13,993 bases of DNA from assembly GCA_022707665.1 (NCBI GenBank), contig JAKJAE010000035.1:1-13993 (forward strand). Reading direction: 5' to 3'. This document shows, piece by piece, positions 1 to 7,415 of this stretch; positions within the stretch are counted from its first letter, which is position 1, and every line of letters begins with the position of its first letter. The notes under the pieces were generated by a model that ran no database searches, was not told where the DNA came from, and saw only the letters and a list, made by a program, of their open reading frames with translations. The stretch is from Chloroflexota bacterium. Its GTDB lineage: Bacteria > Chloroflexota > Anaerolineae > B4-G1 > SLSP01. A program made the translations under genes and the position numbers.

Positions 1-8
1 CCTGACCG

Positions 9-17
9 ATTATACCA
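9..17 (-). promoter_or_regulatory. Possible extended -10 promoter element for an off-window gene
   Basis: On the minus strand a TGG followed directly by a perfect TATAAT is present, matching the extended -10 pattern TGnTATAAT. It lies about 60 bases past the stop of the dehydrogenase-like gene and would drive a minus-strand gene beyond the left edge. The -35 position (TTTCTG) is poor. The 76 bases between the left edge and the dehydrogenase stop hold no coding region or terminator that I can support. Confidence 0.35.
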
Positions 18-76
18 CCGCCGGCAGCTCCAGAAACTGCATCACCCAGACGGCGTGCCGACCACGTGGGCACACC

Positions 77-1426
77 TCACGGCGCTTCACTCGCGTAGAA
101 AACCCGATAGATGCGCCCGCCGAAATCGTCAGAGATGAGCAGACTTCCATCGCGCCCGGTAAGAACGTCGACCGGCCTGCCCCACAGAGAACCATCGGCC
201 CGCAGCCAACCTGCTGCAAAGTCTGACACCGGGCCCGGTGTAGCGCTGCCGGCACCGCTCGCTGACAGGGGGACGAAGACCACCTTGTACCCGGTGGGCT
301 CCTCGCGATTCCACGATCCATGAAACGCCACGAACATGCTGCCCTGATAGCGCTCAGGGAACTGCGTTCCGGAGTAGAAGGTCAGACCCAGCGGGGCCGA
401 ATGCGCCTGCATCTCCACCTCAGGCTGAAGCACACCATCGCACGCCCCCTCAGCGCCAAACTGCGGGTCGATGATCCTGCCGCTATGGCACCGCGGCCAA
501 CCGGCATCGTCCCCCTCCTTGATCCGGTACACAGTCTCTGGAGGCTGATCATCACCCAACCAATCGGCGCCGTTGTTTGTCACCCACAACTCGGAAGTAC
601 CAGGCCGGAAGGCCATCCCTACAGCATTGCGTAACCCGGTCGCATAGAGCGACTCTTCACGACCATCCGGACGGTATCGCACAACCGCTGCGCGAAGCGG
701 GTCTTCCTCAATGCAGGTGTTGCAGGAGGAACCAACTGAGACATAGAGCCACGCCCCATCAGGGCTGAAGAGCACCGTCCGCGTGTTGTGTCCGCCACTG
801 GGCAGACCGTCAACGATCGTCTCGATGTCGCCCGCCACAGCGGGATCGCCCTGCAACGCAACGCGCAGAACGCGACGGGTCTCACCGACATAGAGCGAGC
901 CGTCGTCGTGGAAAGCAATGCTGCTCGGGGCACTGAGACCATCGACCACAACCTCAATGCCATCGGCCACGCCGTCCCCGTCGCGATCGGGCAAGCGGAC
1001 AATCCGATTATCGCCCCGCTCAGCGACGTGGACATGGCCAGCATCATCCAGTGTCATCATCCGGGGATCCGACAGACCCGAGGCAAAGACCGAGATGCCA
1101 AAGCCATCAGGCAACTGCACCGCTTCGGGTGGCTGAACAACCCGCGTGGGCATGGCTGTGGGTGCTTCGGTGGGCTTTGCGGTCAGAGTGGAAACCGGCT
1201 CGCCCGCACCTGTCGCAACAGTCACAGGTTCCTGTGACTCAGTAGCGGTCGGCGCCGGCAGAGGGGGGGCTTCAGCCGTGTGCAGGGGAACAGATGTCGG
1301 TGCGGGGCTTGCCGTGATGGGTCGTGTTACCGGCAGATACCCCCCACGGCTCAGCCGGACCACGCCGTACGCGACAATGGCCACGAGGACCAGAATAACA
1401 CTGCGAAAGACAACTTTTCGGTTCAT
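77..1426 (-). CDS. Membrane-anchored sorbosone/glucose-dehydrogenase-like beta-propeller (possible PQQ enzyme)
   Basis: A 449-residue protein of the soluble glucose/sorbosone dehydrogenase superfamily, a six-bladed beta-propeller that in known members binds PQQ and calcium and oxidises sugars. Residues 5-24 form an uncleaved-looking hydrophobic anchor. Residues 30-103 are a Pro/Thr/Ala-rich linker, so the propeller (about 104-444) should sit outside the cytoplasmic membrane. Family landmarks are His213 in HNTRTV, the GSSCNTC Cys pair at 232-238, Arg266 in GLRN, DDAGWP at 306-311, HSAPLG at 342-347, GRPVDV at 416-421 and ISDDFGGRIYRV near the C-terminus. An Asp-rich loop DRDGDGVAD (147-155) resembles a calcium-binding turn. 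The ATG at 1426 is preferred over the in-frame ATG at 1513, which touches the topA stop: the predicted promoter lies between the two, and a GGAAGG run precedes 1426. PQQ use and substrate are inferred, and no PQQ biosynthesis gene is in the window. Confidence 0.85.
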   Translation of the reverse strand: MNRKVVFRSVILVLVAIVAYGVVRLSRGGYLPVTRPITASPAPTSVPLHTAEAPPLPAPTATESQEPVTVATGAGEPVSTLTAKPTEAPTAMPTRVVQPPEAVQLPDGFGISVFASGLSDPRMMTLDDAGHVHVAERGDNRIVRLPDRDGDGVADGIEVVVDGLSAPSSIAFHDDGSLYVGETRRVLRVALQGDPAVAGDIETIVDGLPSGGHNTRTVLFSPDGAWLYVSVGSSCNTCIEEDPLRAAVVRYRPDGREESLYATGLRNAVGMAFRPGTSELWVTNNGADWLGDDQPPETVYRIKEGDDAGWPRCHSGRIIDPQFGAEGACDGVLQPEVEMQAHSAPLGLTFYSGTQFPERYQGSMFVAFHGSWNREEPTGYKVVFVPLSASGAGSATPGPVSDFAAGWLRADGSLWGRPVDVLTGRDGSLLISDDFGGRIYRVFYASEAP

Positions 1427-1435
1427 CCCCCCCCC
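1427..1435 (-). repeat. Nine-G homopolymer between Shine-Dalgarno and start codon
   Basis: Nine consecutive G on the minus strand immediately precede the ATG of the dehydrogenase-like gene, after a GGAA. The tract is both the ribosome-binding purine run and the spacer to the start codon. A length change here would alter spacing but not the reading frame from the ATG. Confidence 0.8.
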
Positions 1436-1473
1436 TTCCAGCAGAACGCCCCGCACATGCGGCTGTGCGAGGC

Positions 1474-1501
1474 ATTCTAGCGTCTGAGGGAGACGGGACA
1501 A
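1474..1501 (-). promoter_or_regulatory. Predicted sigma-70-type promoter of the dehydrogenase-like gene
   Basis: TTGTCC (1501..1496) and TAGAAT (1479..1474) are separated by 16 bases on the minus strand, in the gap after topA. Transcription would begin near 1467, giving a leader of about 40 bases. This is consensus matching only. The -10 hexamer is identical to that of the ffh promoter. Confidence 0.55.
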
Positions 1502-1513
1502 GACAGTACCCAT

Positions 1514-3913
1514 CTAAGTTCCGGTAATCGGTGCCCGAGCGTCCTCGGTATCCTCTTCAGCCTCGAATCTGTCGAGCGGGAACGTCGCATCGCATACCAT
1601 GCATCGTGCCACGTCTTTCCTGTCAACTACCAGCAGACCACCACAGGTCGGGCAGCGCGCCTTGAGCGGTCGCTTCCATGACGTCCATGTGCACGTCGGC
1701 CAGTTCGAGCACCCGTAGAATGGCCTGCCGCGCTTCGTGCGCCGCAGGATAACCTCGCCATCGTCACACTCCGGACACTTCACCCCAATCCGCTCCAACC
1801 ATGGCTCGGTATAGCGGCACGTAGGGAAGTTGGAGCAGCCTACGAACTTCCCGAACCTTCCCCAACGGATGATGAGCTTCCCGTCTGCGCATTCGGGGCA
1901 GTCGCGACCGACAAACTCGACTTGCTCAACCTTCGGTATGGCCGCGTCGGCGCGTTTGAGTGCCTTCGTAAATGGTCCGTAGAATTCGTGCATCAGCGCG
2001 ACCCAGTTCCGCTCACCATCGGCCACCTCGTCAAGTTCGGATTCCATCTGAGCGGTGAAGTCAACATTGATCAGTTCCGGGAAGTTGTCCACGAGCAGAT
2101 CATTGACAAGGATACCTGTCTCGGTCGGTGCCAGCCTGCGCCTGTCGCGGCTCACGTAGTTGCGCTGGTTCAGCGTCGTCAGAATGCTGGCATAGGTCGA
2201 TGGGCGTCCAATCCCATACTCTTCCAGAGCACGGATCAGTGTCGCGTCGCTGTAGCGCGGCGGTGGCTGTGTGAAGTGCTGTTCTGGGATCAGCCGAATC
2301 AGATCCAGTACATCAGACACCGATAGGGCAGGGATTCTCTGTACCTTCTCCTCTTCCTCGTCTTCGGATTTCGTCTCTTCATAGACGACGAGGAATCCCG
2401 GGAAACGGAGGGTCGAACCCGATGCCCGGAAGAGATAGGGCTTCTCCGCCTCACTCCCGGCCGAGACCTCTACCACAATGGTGTCGTAAAGCGCCGGTTT
2501 CATCTGGCTCGCCACGAAACGCCGCCAGATCAGGTCGTAAAGTCTGTACTGATCCTTCGTCAGGTAGCGCTCAATATCGGAGGGCGCGCGGTGAACGCTT
2601 GTCGGCCGGATAGCCTCGTGGGCCTCCTGAGCCGACTTCGACCGTGTCTTGTAGACCGGGGGCGTAGCTGGCAGGAACTCCGGCCCATAACGACGCGTGA
2701 CGTACTCCCGAGCCTCAGCCTGTGCCTGTTCCGCGACGTTTGTGCTATCAGTGCGCATATAGGTGATCAGGCCCTCGGTGTTGCCGTCGCCCAGGTCGAT
2801 GCCCTCGTAGAGCTGCTGGGCCACATCCATCGTCTTGCGCGCGGCAAAGTGCAAGCGGCTTGACGCCTCCTGCTGCAATGCGCTCGTCGTATAGGGAGCA
2901 GACGGGCGACGCGAGCGCTCGCCGCGCGTCACATCCGAGACAACGTAGATGGCGTGTTCGAGATCCTTGAGAATGGGGGCGACGTCACCCTCCGACTTCA
3001 GAGCCACATCCTGGCCCCGCATTCGAACCAGACGTGCAAGGAACGAGGAGGCCGATTTCGCAGCCTTGACGCTGTCCGATTTCCCACGGGCGTGCGCCGG
3101 TACCGGTCGTGATGGCGTGAGCTCCGCATCCAGCGTCCAATACTCCTCAGGTACAAAGCTCTCGATCTCGCGCTCGCGCTCTACGATGAGGCGTAGAGCA
3201 ACAGATTGCACACGTCCTGCCGAGAGCCGGCTCCGAACCTTGCGCCACAGGAGTGGACTGAGGTTGTAACCAACCAACCGGTCAAGCACACGCCGCGCCT
3301 GCTGCGCATCCACCAGATCCATATTGATCGTTCGAGGATGGGCGAATGCTTCATCGATGGCTGGCTTGGTAATCTCGTGGAAAACGACACGGCGTGTTTG
3401 CTCGGGTGTAAGGCCAAGAACCTCGTAGAGGTGCCACGCGATCGCCTCACCCTCCCGATCCAGATCGGTTGCCAGGTACACTTCGGATGACTTTGCCGCG
3501 GCTGTGGTCAACTCCTTGACCACAGCACGCTTCTCATTGGGCACTCTGTAGTTCGGTGCAAAGTCATGTTCCACGTCCACCGACAACTTGGATCTCAGGA
3601 GATCACGAACGTGCCCGACCGAGGCACGCACGGTATATCCCTTGCCAAGAAACCGCCCAACCGTACGCGCCTTCGTCGGCGACTCAACGATGACCAGCCT
3701 GCCCGAGGGCTTGGGCGGCGCCGGCTTCGGAGGGGCCGTCATCCCGGCGTGCATGGGCGTCTCCCCCATCCGAAACACCTTCGTTCCACAGACAGCACAC
3801 GCCCCCTGAACTGCAGGCTGCCCCTTGGCAGTAAAGACGGGAGTTGGATTGACCACCTCCCGCTTCGCTCTACAGCGCACGCAGTACGCCTCAATTTTGT
3901 GTTGATCCGTCAT
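1514..3913 (-). CDS. topA: DNA topoisomerase I (type IA) with N-terminal zinc ribbon
   Basis: A 799-residue type IA topoisomerase, which relaxes negative supercoils by breaking one strand through a 5'-phosphotyrosyl bond. Residues 1-50 are a four-Cys ribbon (Cys11, 14, 39, 42) of the DUF5679 kind fused ahead of the enzyme, joined by a Pro-rich linker (about 60-70). The TOPRIM domain follows, with VIVESPTKA near 74-82 and the acidic metal-binding DLDREGE at 150-156. The catalytic tyrosine is Tyr385 in GLITYMRTDS. Three C-terminal zinc modules have Cys at 672/675/693/699, 713/716/735/741 and 754/757/771/774. The ATG at 3913 is chosen over an in-frame GTG at 3925 because GGAAGG lies just upstream of it, although the spacing is short. 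A near-consensus promoter precedes it, so topA need not depend on dprA-manC transcription. The stop codon abuts an upstream ATG of the next ORF, which I judge not to be used. Confidence 0.97.
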   Translation of the reverse strand: MTDQHKIEAYCVRCRAKREVVNPTPVFTAKGQPAVQGACAVCGTKVFRMGETPMHAGMTAPPKPAPPKPSGRLVIVESPTKARTVGRFLGKGYTVRASVGHVRDLLRSKLSVDVEHDFAPNYRVPNEKRAVVKELTTAAAKSSEVYLATDLDREGEAIAWHLYEVLGLTPEQTRRVVFHEITKPAIDEAFAHPRTINMDLVDAQQARRVLDRLVGYNLSPLLWRKVRSRLSAGRVQSVALRLIVEREREIESFVPEEYWTLDAELTPSRPVPAHARGKSDSVKAAKSASSFLARLVRMRGQDVALKSEGDVAPILKDLEHAIYVVSDVTRGERSRRPSAPYTTSALQQEASSRLHFAARKTMDVAQQLYEGIDLGDGNTEGLITYMRTDSTNVAEQAQAEAREYVTRRYGPEFLPATPPVYKTRSKSAQEAHEAIRPTSVHRAPSDIERYLTKDQYRLYDLIWRRFVASQMKPALYDTIVVEVSAGSEAEKPYLFRASGSTLRFPGFLVVYEETKSEDEEEEKVQRIPALSVSDVLDLIRLIPEQHFTQPPPRYSDATLIRALEEYGIGRPSTYASILTTLNQRNYVSRDRRRLAPTETGILVNDLLVDNFPELINVDFTAQMESELDEVADGERNWVALMHEFYGPFTKALKRADAAIPKVEQVEFVGRDCPECADGKLIIRWGRFGKFVGCSNFPTCRYTEPWLERIGVKCPECDDGEVILRRTKRGRPFYGCSNWPTCTWTSWKRPLKARCPTCGGLLVVDRKDVARCMVCDATFPLDRFEAEEDTEDARAPITGT

Positions 3914-3952
3914 ACACCTTCCCACGTATAGATGAGTTTGCGACTGTCGTGC

Positions 3953-3980
3953 ATCATAACGGATGCAACCCGACTGTCAA
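3953..3980 (-). promoter_or_regulatory. Predicted topA promoter
   Basis: TTGACA (3980..3975) and TATGAT (3958..3953) are separated by 16 bases in the gap between manC and topA. This is the best consensus match in the window. The start of transcription would be near 3946, about 33 bases before the topA ATG. Promoter topology-sensitivity is known for topA in other bacteria, but nothing here tests it. Confidence 0.65.
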
Positions 3981-3987
3981 GACCTGC

Positions 3988-5082
3988 CTACAGCAATTCT
4001 GTACGGAGATCCTCTTCCAGCTTTCTGACAACGTCCCGCACCTGTTGGGTCTGCCCTCGCCGAGTGATGAAGATCGCATCCGGTGTATCAACCACAATCA
4101 GATCCTCAACGCCCACCAGCGCGACAAGGCGCCCCCCGTTCGCCAGAACCATGGTCCTCTGAGCGTCGATCTCCAGAACATCACCACGGAGAACATTGCC
4201 CATTGCATCACTCACGTGAGCTGCCATCACGGTGTCCCAGGTGCCGATGTCGGACCAGCCAATATCCACAGGGACGACGGCAACGCGATCGGCACGTTCC
4301 ATAATCCCGTAATCAATCGTCTCTTTCTTCAGTCCGGGCCAAAGCATGCCCAATCGATCCTGGTAGCTATCGTCTCCCCAGACCTCGTCCAGGCGGGTCA
4401 AGGTCGCATGCAAGTCTGGCATCCAGGCCGCGATCTCACCCAGAATGCGCTCCGTCCGCCAGACAAACATCCCGCTATTCCAGGCATAGGTGCCAGAGCC
4501 CACGAACCGCTCCGCCGCCGCCAGGTCCGGCTTCTCGATGAACGCATCGACCTTGAACGCTTTGAAACCAGCCACGCTGCCCAGACTCTCGCCAAAGCGA
4601 ATGTAGCCATAGCCCGTGGATGGGAAAGTCGGCGTCACCCCCAGCGTCACCAGATACCCGTCGTCAGCAATAGCGCTGGCAGCCTTGAGCGCGTCGATAA
4701 ATGCGTCGTGATTCTGGATGTGGTGATCCGCCGTTACCGTGACCATCACAGCCTGAGGATCGAGATGATGGATGTGCAAGGCAGCCAGGCCGATGCACGA
4801 TGCCGTTCCGCGGCCCATAGGCTCGACAACGAAGGCCGACCGCGGCAACTGCGGGTATTGAGCATGAAGCAAATCAACCTGTTCCGCGGCCGTAACAACG
4901 AAGATGCGCTCGAGCGGAAACAGTGGCAGGAGCCTGTCAATGGAAGTCTGAAACAGCGAACGCTCCTCAACCAGACTGAGTGCCTGTTTGGGATGCCTAT
5001 GCCTGCTCATCGGCCAGAGGCGGGTTCCTCCTCCTCCTGCCATCACAACCGCGTGTCCGTGCTGCGAGACCAACTGACCCAT
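3988..5082 (-). CDS. manC: Mannose-1-phosphate guanylyltransferase
   Basis: A 364-residue monofunctional nucleotidyltransferase that makes GDP-mannose from mannose-1-phosphate and GTP in the cytoplasm, the donor for mannosylated polysaccharides, lipids and, through epimerases, GDP-fucose. The signature GGGGTRLWPMSR spans 16-27 and the PKQ lysine is Lys32. EPMGRGTA is at 87-94. TADH (117-120) supplies the metal-binding Asp119. STGYGYI is at 155-161, FIEKPD at 181-186, WNSGMF at 201-206, ETIDYGIME at 254-262 and DIGWSDIGTWD at 273-283. A left-handed beta-helix domain fills the C-terminal 80 residues. The isomerase domain found in bifunctional ManC/AlgA (about 470 residues) is absent. The ATG has an excellent GGAGGT five bases upstream. 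It starts 35 bases after dprA with no evident promoter in between, so the two are probably cotranscribed. Neighbours give no hint of the sugar pathway it feeds. Confidence 0.93.
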   Translation of the reverse strand: MGQLVSQHGHAVVMAGGGGTRLWPMSRHRHPKQALSLVEERSLFQTSIDRLLPLFPLERIFVVTAAEQVDLLHAQYPQLPRSAFVVEPMGRGTASCIGLAALHIHHLDPQAVMVTVTADHHIQNHDAFIDALKAASAIADDGYLVTLGVTPTFPSTGYGYIRFGESLGSVAGFKAFKVDAFIEKPDLAAAERFVGSGTYAWNSGMFVWRTERILGEIAAWMPDLHATLTRLDEVWGDDSYQDRLGMLWPGLKKETIDYGIMERADRVAVVPVDIGWSDIGTWDTVMAAHVSDAMGNVLRGDVLEIDAQRTMVLANGGRLVALVGVEDLIVVDTPDAIFITRRGQTQQVRDVVRKLEEDLRTELL

Positions 5083-5087
5083 CGTGG

Positions 5088-5093
5088 ACCTCC
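5088..5093 (-). promoter_or_regulatory. manC ribosome binding site
   Basis: GGAGGT lies five bases before the manC ATG within the 35-base dprA-manC gap, which fixes the start and indicates independent, efficient initiation. Confidence 0.8.
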
Positions 5094-5117
5094 GTTTGTC
5101 TTCCCTGGCAATCGGGG

Positions 5118-6281
5118 CTAGGCGCCCGGCGGCGACGGCATGCCTGCCGACGCGTCAGAATGTCCCGACGCTCCTGCCTCATAGGCCGTCCCTGGCTCAA
5201 AGGCTCGCACATACTGGAGAGCGCCCACCTGCCGAACCATGCCCTTCAGCTCCATCATCATAAGGGTACTGCTCACAACCTCAACGGGCATTCCCGACTG
5301 CCGCGACAGTTCATCCAGGTGGCGGGGCTCTTCTGCCAGGTTCGCGAACAGCACCGCTTCGGTCGGTGTTTCTGGAAGCACCAATCGCGCCGCCTGTTTC
5401 TCCGGAATCTGGCCCAGGTGTAGAACCTCGAGCACGTCCCGCGCCTCGGTCAACACATGGGCACCATCCCGCAGCAACCGGTTGCATCCCGCCGAGCTCG
5501 GGCTCAGTATGCTACCCGGCACAGCGAAGACCTCGCGGCCCTGGTCTAGCGCGAAGTCGGCCGTGATCAGGGCTCCGCTGTGCAGCCCGGCCTCGACCAC
5601 AACCGTCCCAAGGCTCAGACCACTAATGATGCGATTGCGCGGAGGAAAGTTCTGAGCCTCGGGCTTCGTTCCAGGCGGATAGTCGCTAACCATGGCGCCG
5701 TTAGCCATAATCGCGTCTGCCAGTCGCCGGTGCTCTGGCGGATACACCTGGTCTACACCTGACCCAAGCACCGCGATGGACCGCCCCCCGGCCTCGATGG
5801 CAGCCTTGTGCGCGATGCCGTCGATCCCGCGCGCCAGCCCACTGACGACGGTCACACCGCTTCTGCCCAGCTCTTCCGCAAGCCGCCTGGCGACCTCGCG
5901 TCCGTAGACTGTCGCTTTGCGCGTTCCAACCATCGCCACCGCCCATTCGTCAGCTGGCGTCATGGCGCCCCTGACGTAGAGCACAGGAGGTGCGTCGTCG
6001 ACCTGGGCCAGCAGCGCAGGATAGTCGGGGCTCTCCCAGGTGAGGACGCGAACACCCAGTCGTTCGATCTGTGCCATAACGACATCCAGATCCTGTCGGC
6101 GGCGGATCTGGAGCACACTCTCGATCGCCCGGTCATTGAGCTTGGTAGCCCGTAGCGCGGCCTCTGATGCCGTCCAGGCAGCCTCGATACTGCCAAGGGC
6201 CTCAATCAAAGCTCGCAGGCGAACGGGGCCAATACCTCGCGCGAGGTTGAACCCCACCCAGTATCGCAGGTCATCGCCCAT
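5118..6281 (-). CDS. dprA: DNA-processing protein DprA
   Basis: A 387-residue DprA/Smf protein. In transformable bacteria DprA protects incoming single-stranded DNA and loads RecA, but the gene is also kept in species not known to be competent. An N-terminal helix-hairpin-helix/SAM-like region (about 5-65) is followed by the extended Rossmann fold (about 80-290). Landmarks are MVGTRKAT at 117-124, SGLARGID at 147-154, GSGVDQVYPPEH at 173-184, FPPRNRIISGLS at 212-223 and EAGLHSGALITADFALDQGR at 230-249. A winged-helix DML1-like domain (about 305-360) and a 25-residue Gly/Ser/Pro-rich tail close the protein. The ATG at 6281 is preferred over an in-frame GTG at 6287, because the GTG overlaps the GGAGGT at 6291..6286 that serves the ATG. 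The 126-base gap upstream to rimM shows no promoter I trust. Confidence 0.96.
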   Translation of the reverse strand: MGDDLRYWVGFNLARGIGPVRLRALIEALGSIEAAWTASEAALRATKLNDRAIESVLQIRRRQDLDVVMAQIERLGVRVLTWESPDYPALLAQVDDAPPVLYVRGAMTPADEWAVAMVGTRKATVYGREVARRLAEELGRSGVTVVSGLARGIDGIAHKAAIEAGGRSIAVLGSGVDQVYPPEHRRLADAIMANGAMVSDYPPGTKPEAQNFPPRNRIISGLSLGTVVVEAGLHSGALITADFALDQGREVFAVPGSILSPSSAGCNRLLRDGAHVLTEARDVLEVLHLGQIPEKQAARLVLPETPTEAVLFANLAEEPRHLDELSRQSGMPVEVVSSTLMMMELKGMVRQVGALQYVRAFEPGTAYEAGASGHSDASAGMPSPPGA

Positions 6282-6407
6282 CGCCACCTCCGTATCGATG
6301 GCTCGGGAGTACTCTAGGGGGGCGGCGCTGGCCGCTCATGCTGAATCTGGTCAGACGCTGCCACAGCTTCCCGACCCGGATTACGCTGGGACAGGAAGCG
6401 CACAATC

Positions 6408-6935
6408 TCACTCGCTATCGAGTAACCCTGGCAGCGCCCGAATGGTCAACCGGCCTGCTTCGGTATCAAGGTCAACGATGACGTTTTCGATGACCGGTAT
6501 CAGAGTCTCGCCTCTGGGACCGCGGACAACAAGTACATCATTCGCACCGGGTATGGTCAGAATCTCGGTGATCTCACCGAGGTCCGTACCCTCCTCTGTC
6601 ACCACGCGCAGACCCGCGGCCTGGAACGCGTAGACTTCGTTCTCCTCGAGCGGCACTGCATCTTCGAGCGCTACATAGACAACTTGCCCACGGAGCTCAT
6701 CCGCAGCGTTCCGCTCATCAATCCCCACCAGCCGTATGAGGGCGATGTCCTGATGCAATCGACATCCGCTTACCCCATAGCGCCGGTAGTCGTCGCCCAC
6801 ATAGACAGCCTTCAGCGTCGCGAGGCGCTCTGGGTAGTCCGTAAGAATCTCCAGGCGCAGTTCCCCGCGTACGCCATGCGGGCGCTGCACCCGTCCAACC
6901 GCCAAATGACGAGGCTCAGGTTGCTGTCTACGCAT
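6408..6935 (-). CDS. rimM: 16S rRNA processing protein RimM
   Basis: A 175-residue 30S maturation factor that binds ribosomal protein S19 and helps fold the 3' head domain of 16S rRNA. The N-terminal RimM beta-barrel (about 9-88) contains VGRVQRPHGVRGELRL. The C-terminal PRC-barrel (about 100-170) contains LGEITEI, GANDVLVV and LIPVIENVIVDLD, all family hallmarks. Length matches the usual 165-185 residues. The ATG at 6935 is chosen over an in-frame GTG at 6959: a GAGG stands seven bases upstream, and residues before this ATG are not family-like. It follows khpA by 63 bases that can fold into hairpins. The usual next genes trmD and rplS are not downstream. Confidence 0.95.
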   Translation of the reverse strand: MRRQQPEPRHLAVGRVQRPHGVRGELRLEILTDYPERLATLKAVYVGDDYRRYGVSGCRLHQDIALIRLVGIDERNAADELRGQVVYVALEDAVPLEENEVYAFQAAGLRVVTEEGTDLGEITEILTIPGANDVLVVRGPRGETLIPVIENVIVDLDTEAGRLTIRALPGLLDSE

Positions 6936-6959
6936 CCCTGAGCCTCGACTCAGCGTCAC

Positions 6960-6993
6960 ACCGGACCCGATCCGTACCCAGTCGGGTATCGGT
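6960..6993 (-). other. Inverted-repeat element between khpA and rimM
   Basis: The RNA read on the minus strand can form two mutually exclusive hairpins. One pairs CCG-TACCC with GGGTA-CGG around a GACT loop (6992..6972). The other pairs ACCCGA (6987..6982) with TCGGGT (6970..6965) and is extended outward by ACCG/CGGT. No U-tract follows, so it is not an intrinsic terminator. It ends 24 bases before the rimM start. Any role in processing or in tuning rimM translation is inference. Confidence 0.35.
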
Positions 6994-6998
6994 CATCG

Positions 6999-7235
6999 CT
7001 ATACGATCTCCAGGGTTACCTTCTTGCCCATCTTGGCACCCAAGACGCGCGCTAAGGAACGCATCGCGTTGATCGTCCGCCCTTCGCGGCCGATCATCCG
7101 TCCCATATCCTCGGGATCTACTCGCAACTCGAGCACGATCGACGACTCACCTTCGATCTCGGATAGGTTGACGGCGTCAGGCTTGTCAGCCAACCCTTTC
7201 ACAATGTACTCCACCAGATCCTTGACCTTTGACAT
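6999..7235 (-). CDS. khpA: KH-domain RNA-binding protein KhpA (YlqC family)
   Basis: A 78-residue single type II KH domain protein. The RNA-binding GXXG loop is Gly49-Arg-Glu-Gly52 within MIGREGRTI, followed by the expected helix (NAMRSLARVLGAKMGKKV). Members bind RNA, often with KhpB/Jag, and in Gram-positive bacteria affect cell elongation and division. They are almost always found between rpsP and rimM, as here. The ATG at 7235 is chosen over a start at 7283 because GGAGG stands seven bases upstream and the family starts MxxVKDLVEYIVK. The 180-base gap to rpsP upstream contains short GC-rich inverted repeats but no promoter or terminator I can defend. Confidence 0.94.
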   Translation of the reverse strand: MSKVKDLVEYIVKGLADKPDAVNLSEIEGESSIVLELRVDPEDMGRMIGREGRTINAMRSLARVLGAKMGKKVTLEIV

Positions 7236-7415
7236 TGGGCCACCTCCTTGAGCAAGTGAGCGAAATAGGCGAAGACTGAACAAGCTACAGGACTATGAAC
7301 CCGGTTGATCGATCCCCATAGCCTTGAGATCGAACAGCATGCCTGAGGAGTGGCACTTTAACGCCGCAGCCCCCTGCCTGACAGCGATCACCCCTGCCGG
7401 GCAGATCTCCTTGCC

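Noticed and set aside
226..241. Perfect 16-bp palindrome ACACCGGGCCCGGTGT
   Set aside because: It falls inside the propeller coding region in a Pro/Gly stretch where codon choice easily makes it. No second copy was noticed and there is no link to a promoter.
3949..5121. A 390-codon open frame on the plus strand, antisense to manC
   Set aside because: It lies wholly over a gene with all ManC motifs, has no recognisable domain, and is rich in His, Arg and Pro as expected of an antisense frame in GC-rich DNA.
6308..6340. Hairpin GCGGC/GCCGC next to a six-base G run upstream of dprA, considered as a rimM terminator
   Set aside because: The stem is only five base pairs and is followed on the minus strand by a C-run, not a T-run.
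6408..6959. Longer in-frame starts for rimM (6959), khpA (7283), topA (3925), dprA (6287) and the penicillin-binding protein (9485)
   Set aside because: Each adds a few residues not typical of the family, while a good Shine-Dalgarno stands before the downstream ATG. The downstream starts were used.
7236..7415. Possible leader RNA or riboswitch in the 180-base rpsP-khpA gap
   Set aside because: Short GC-rich repeats are present, but no known aptamer pattern, terminator or promoter could be supported by eye.
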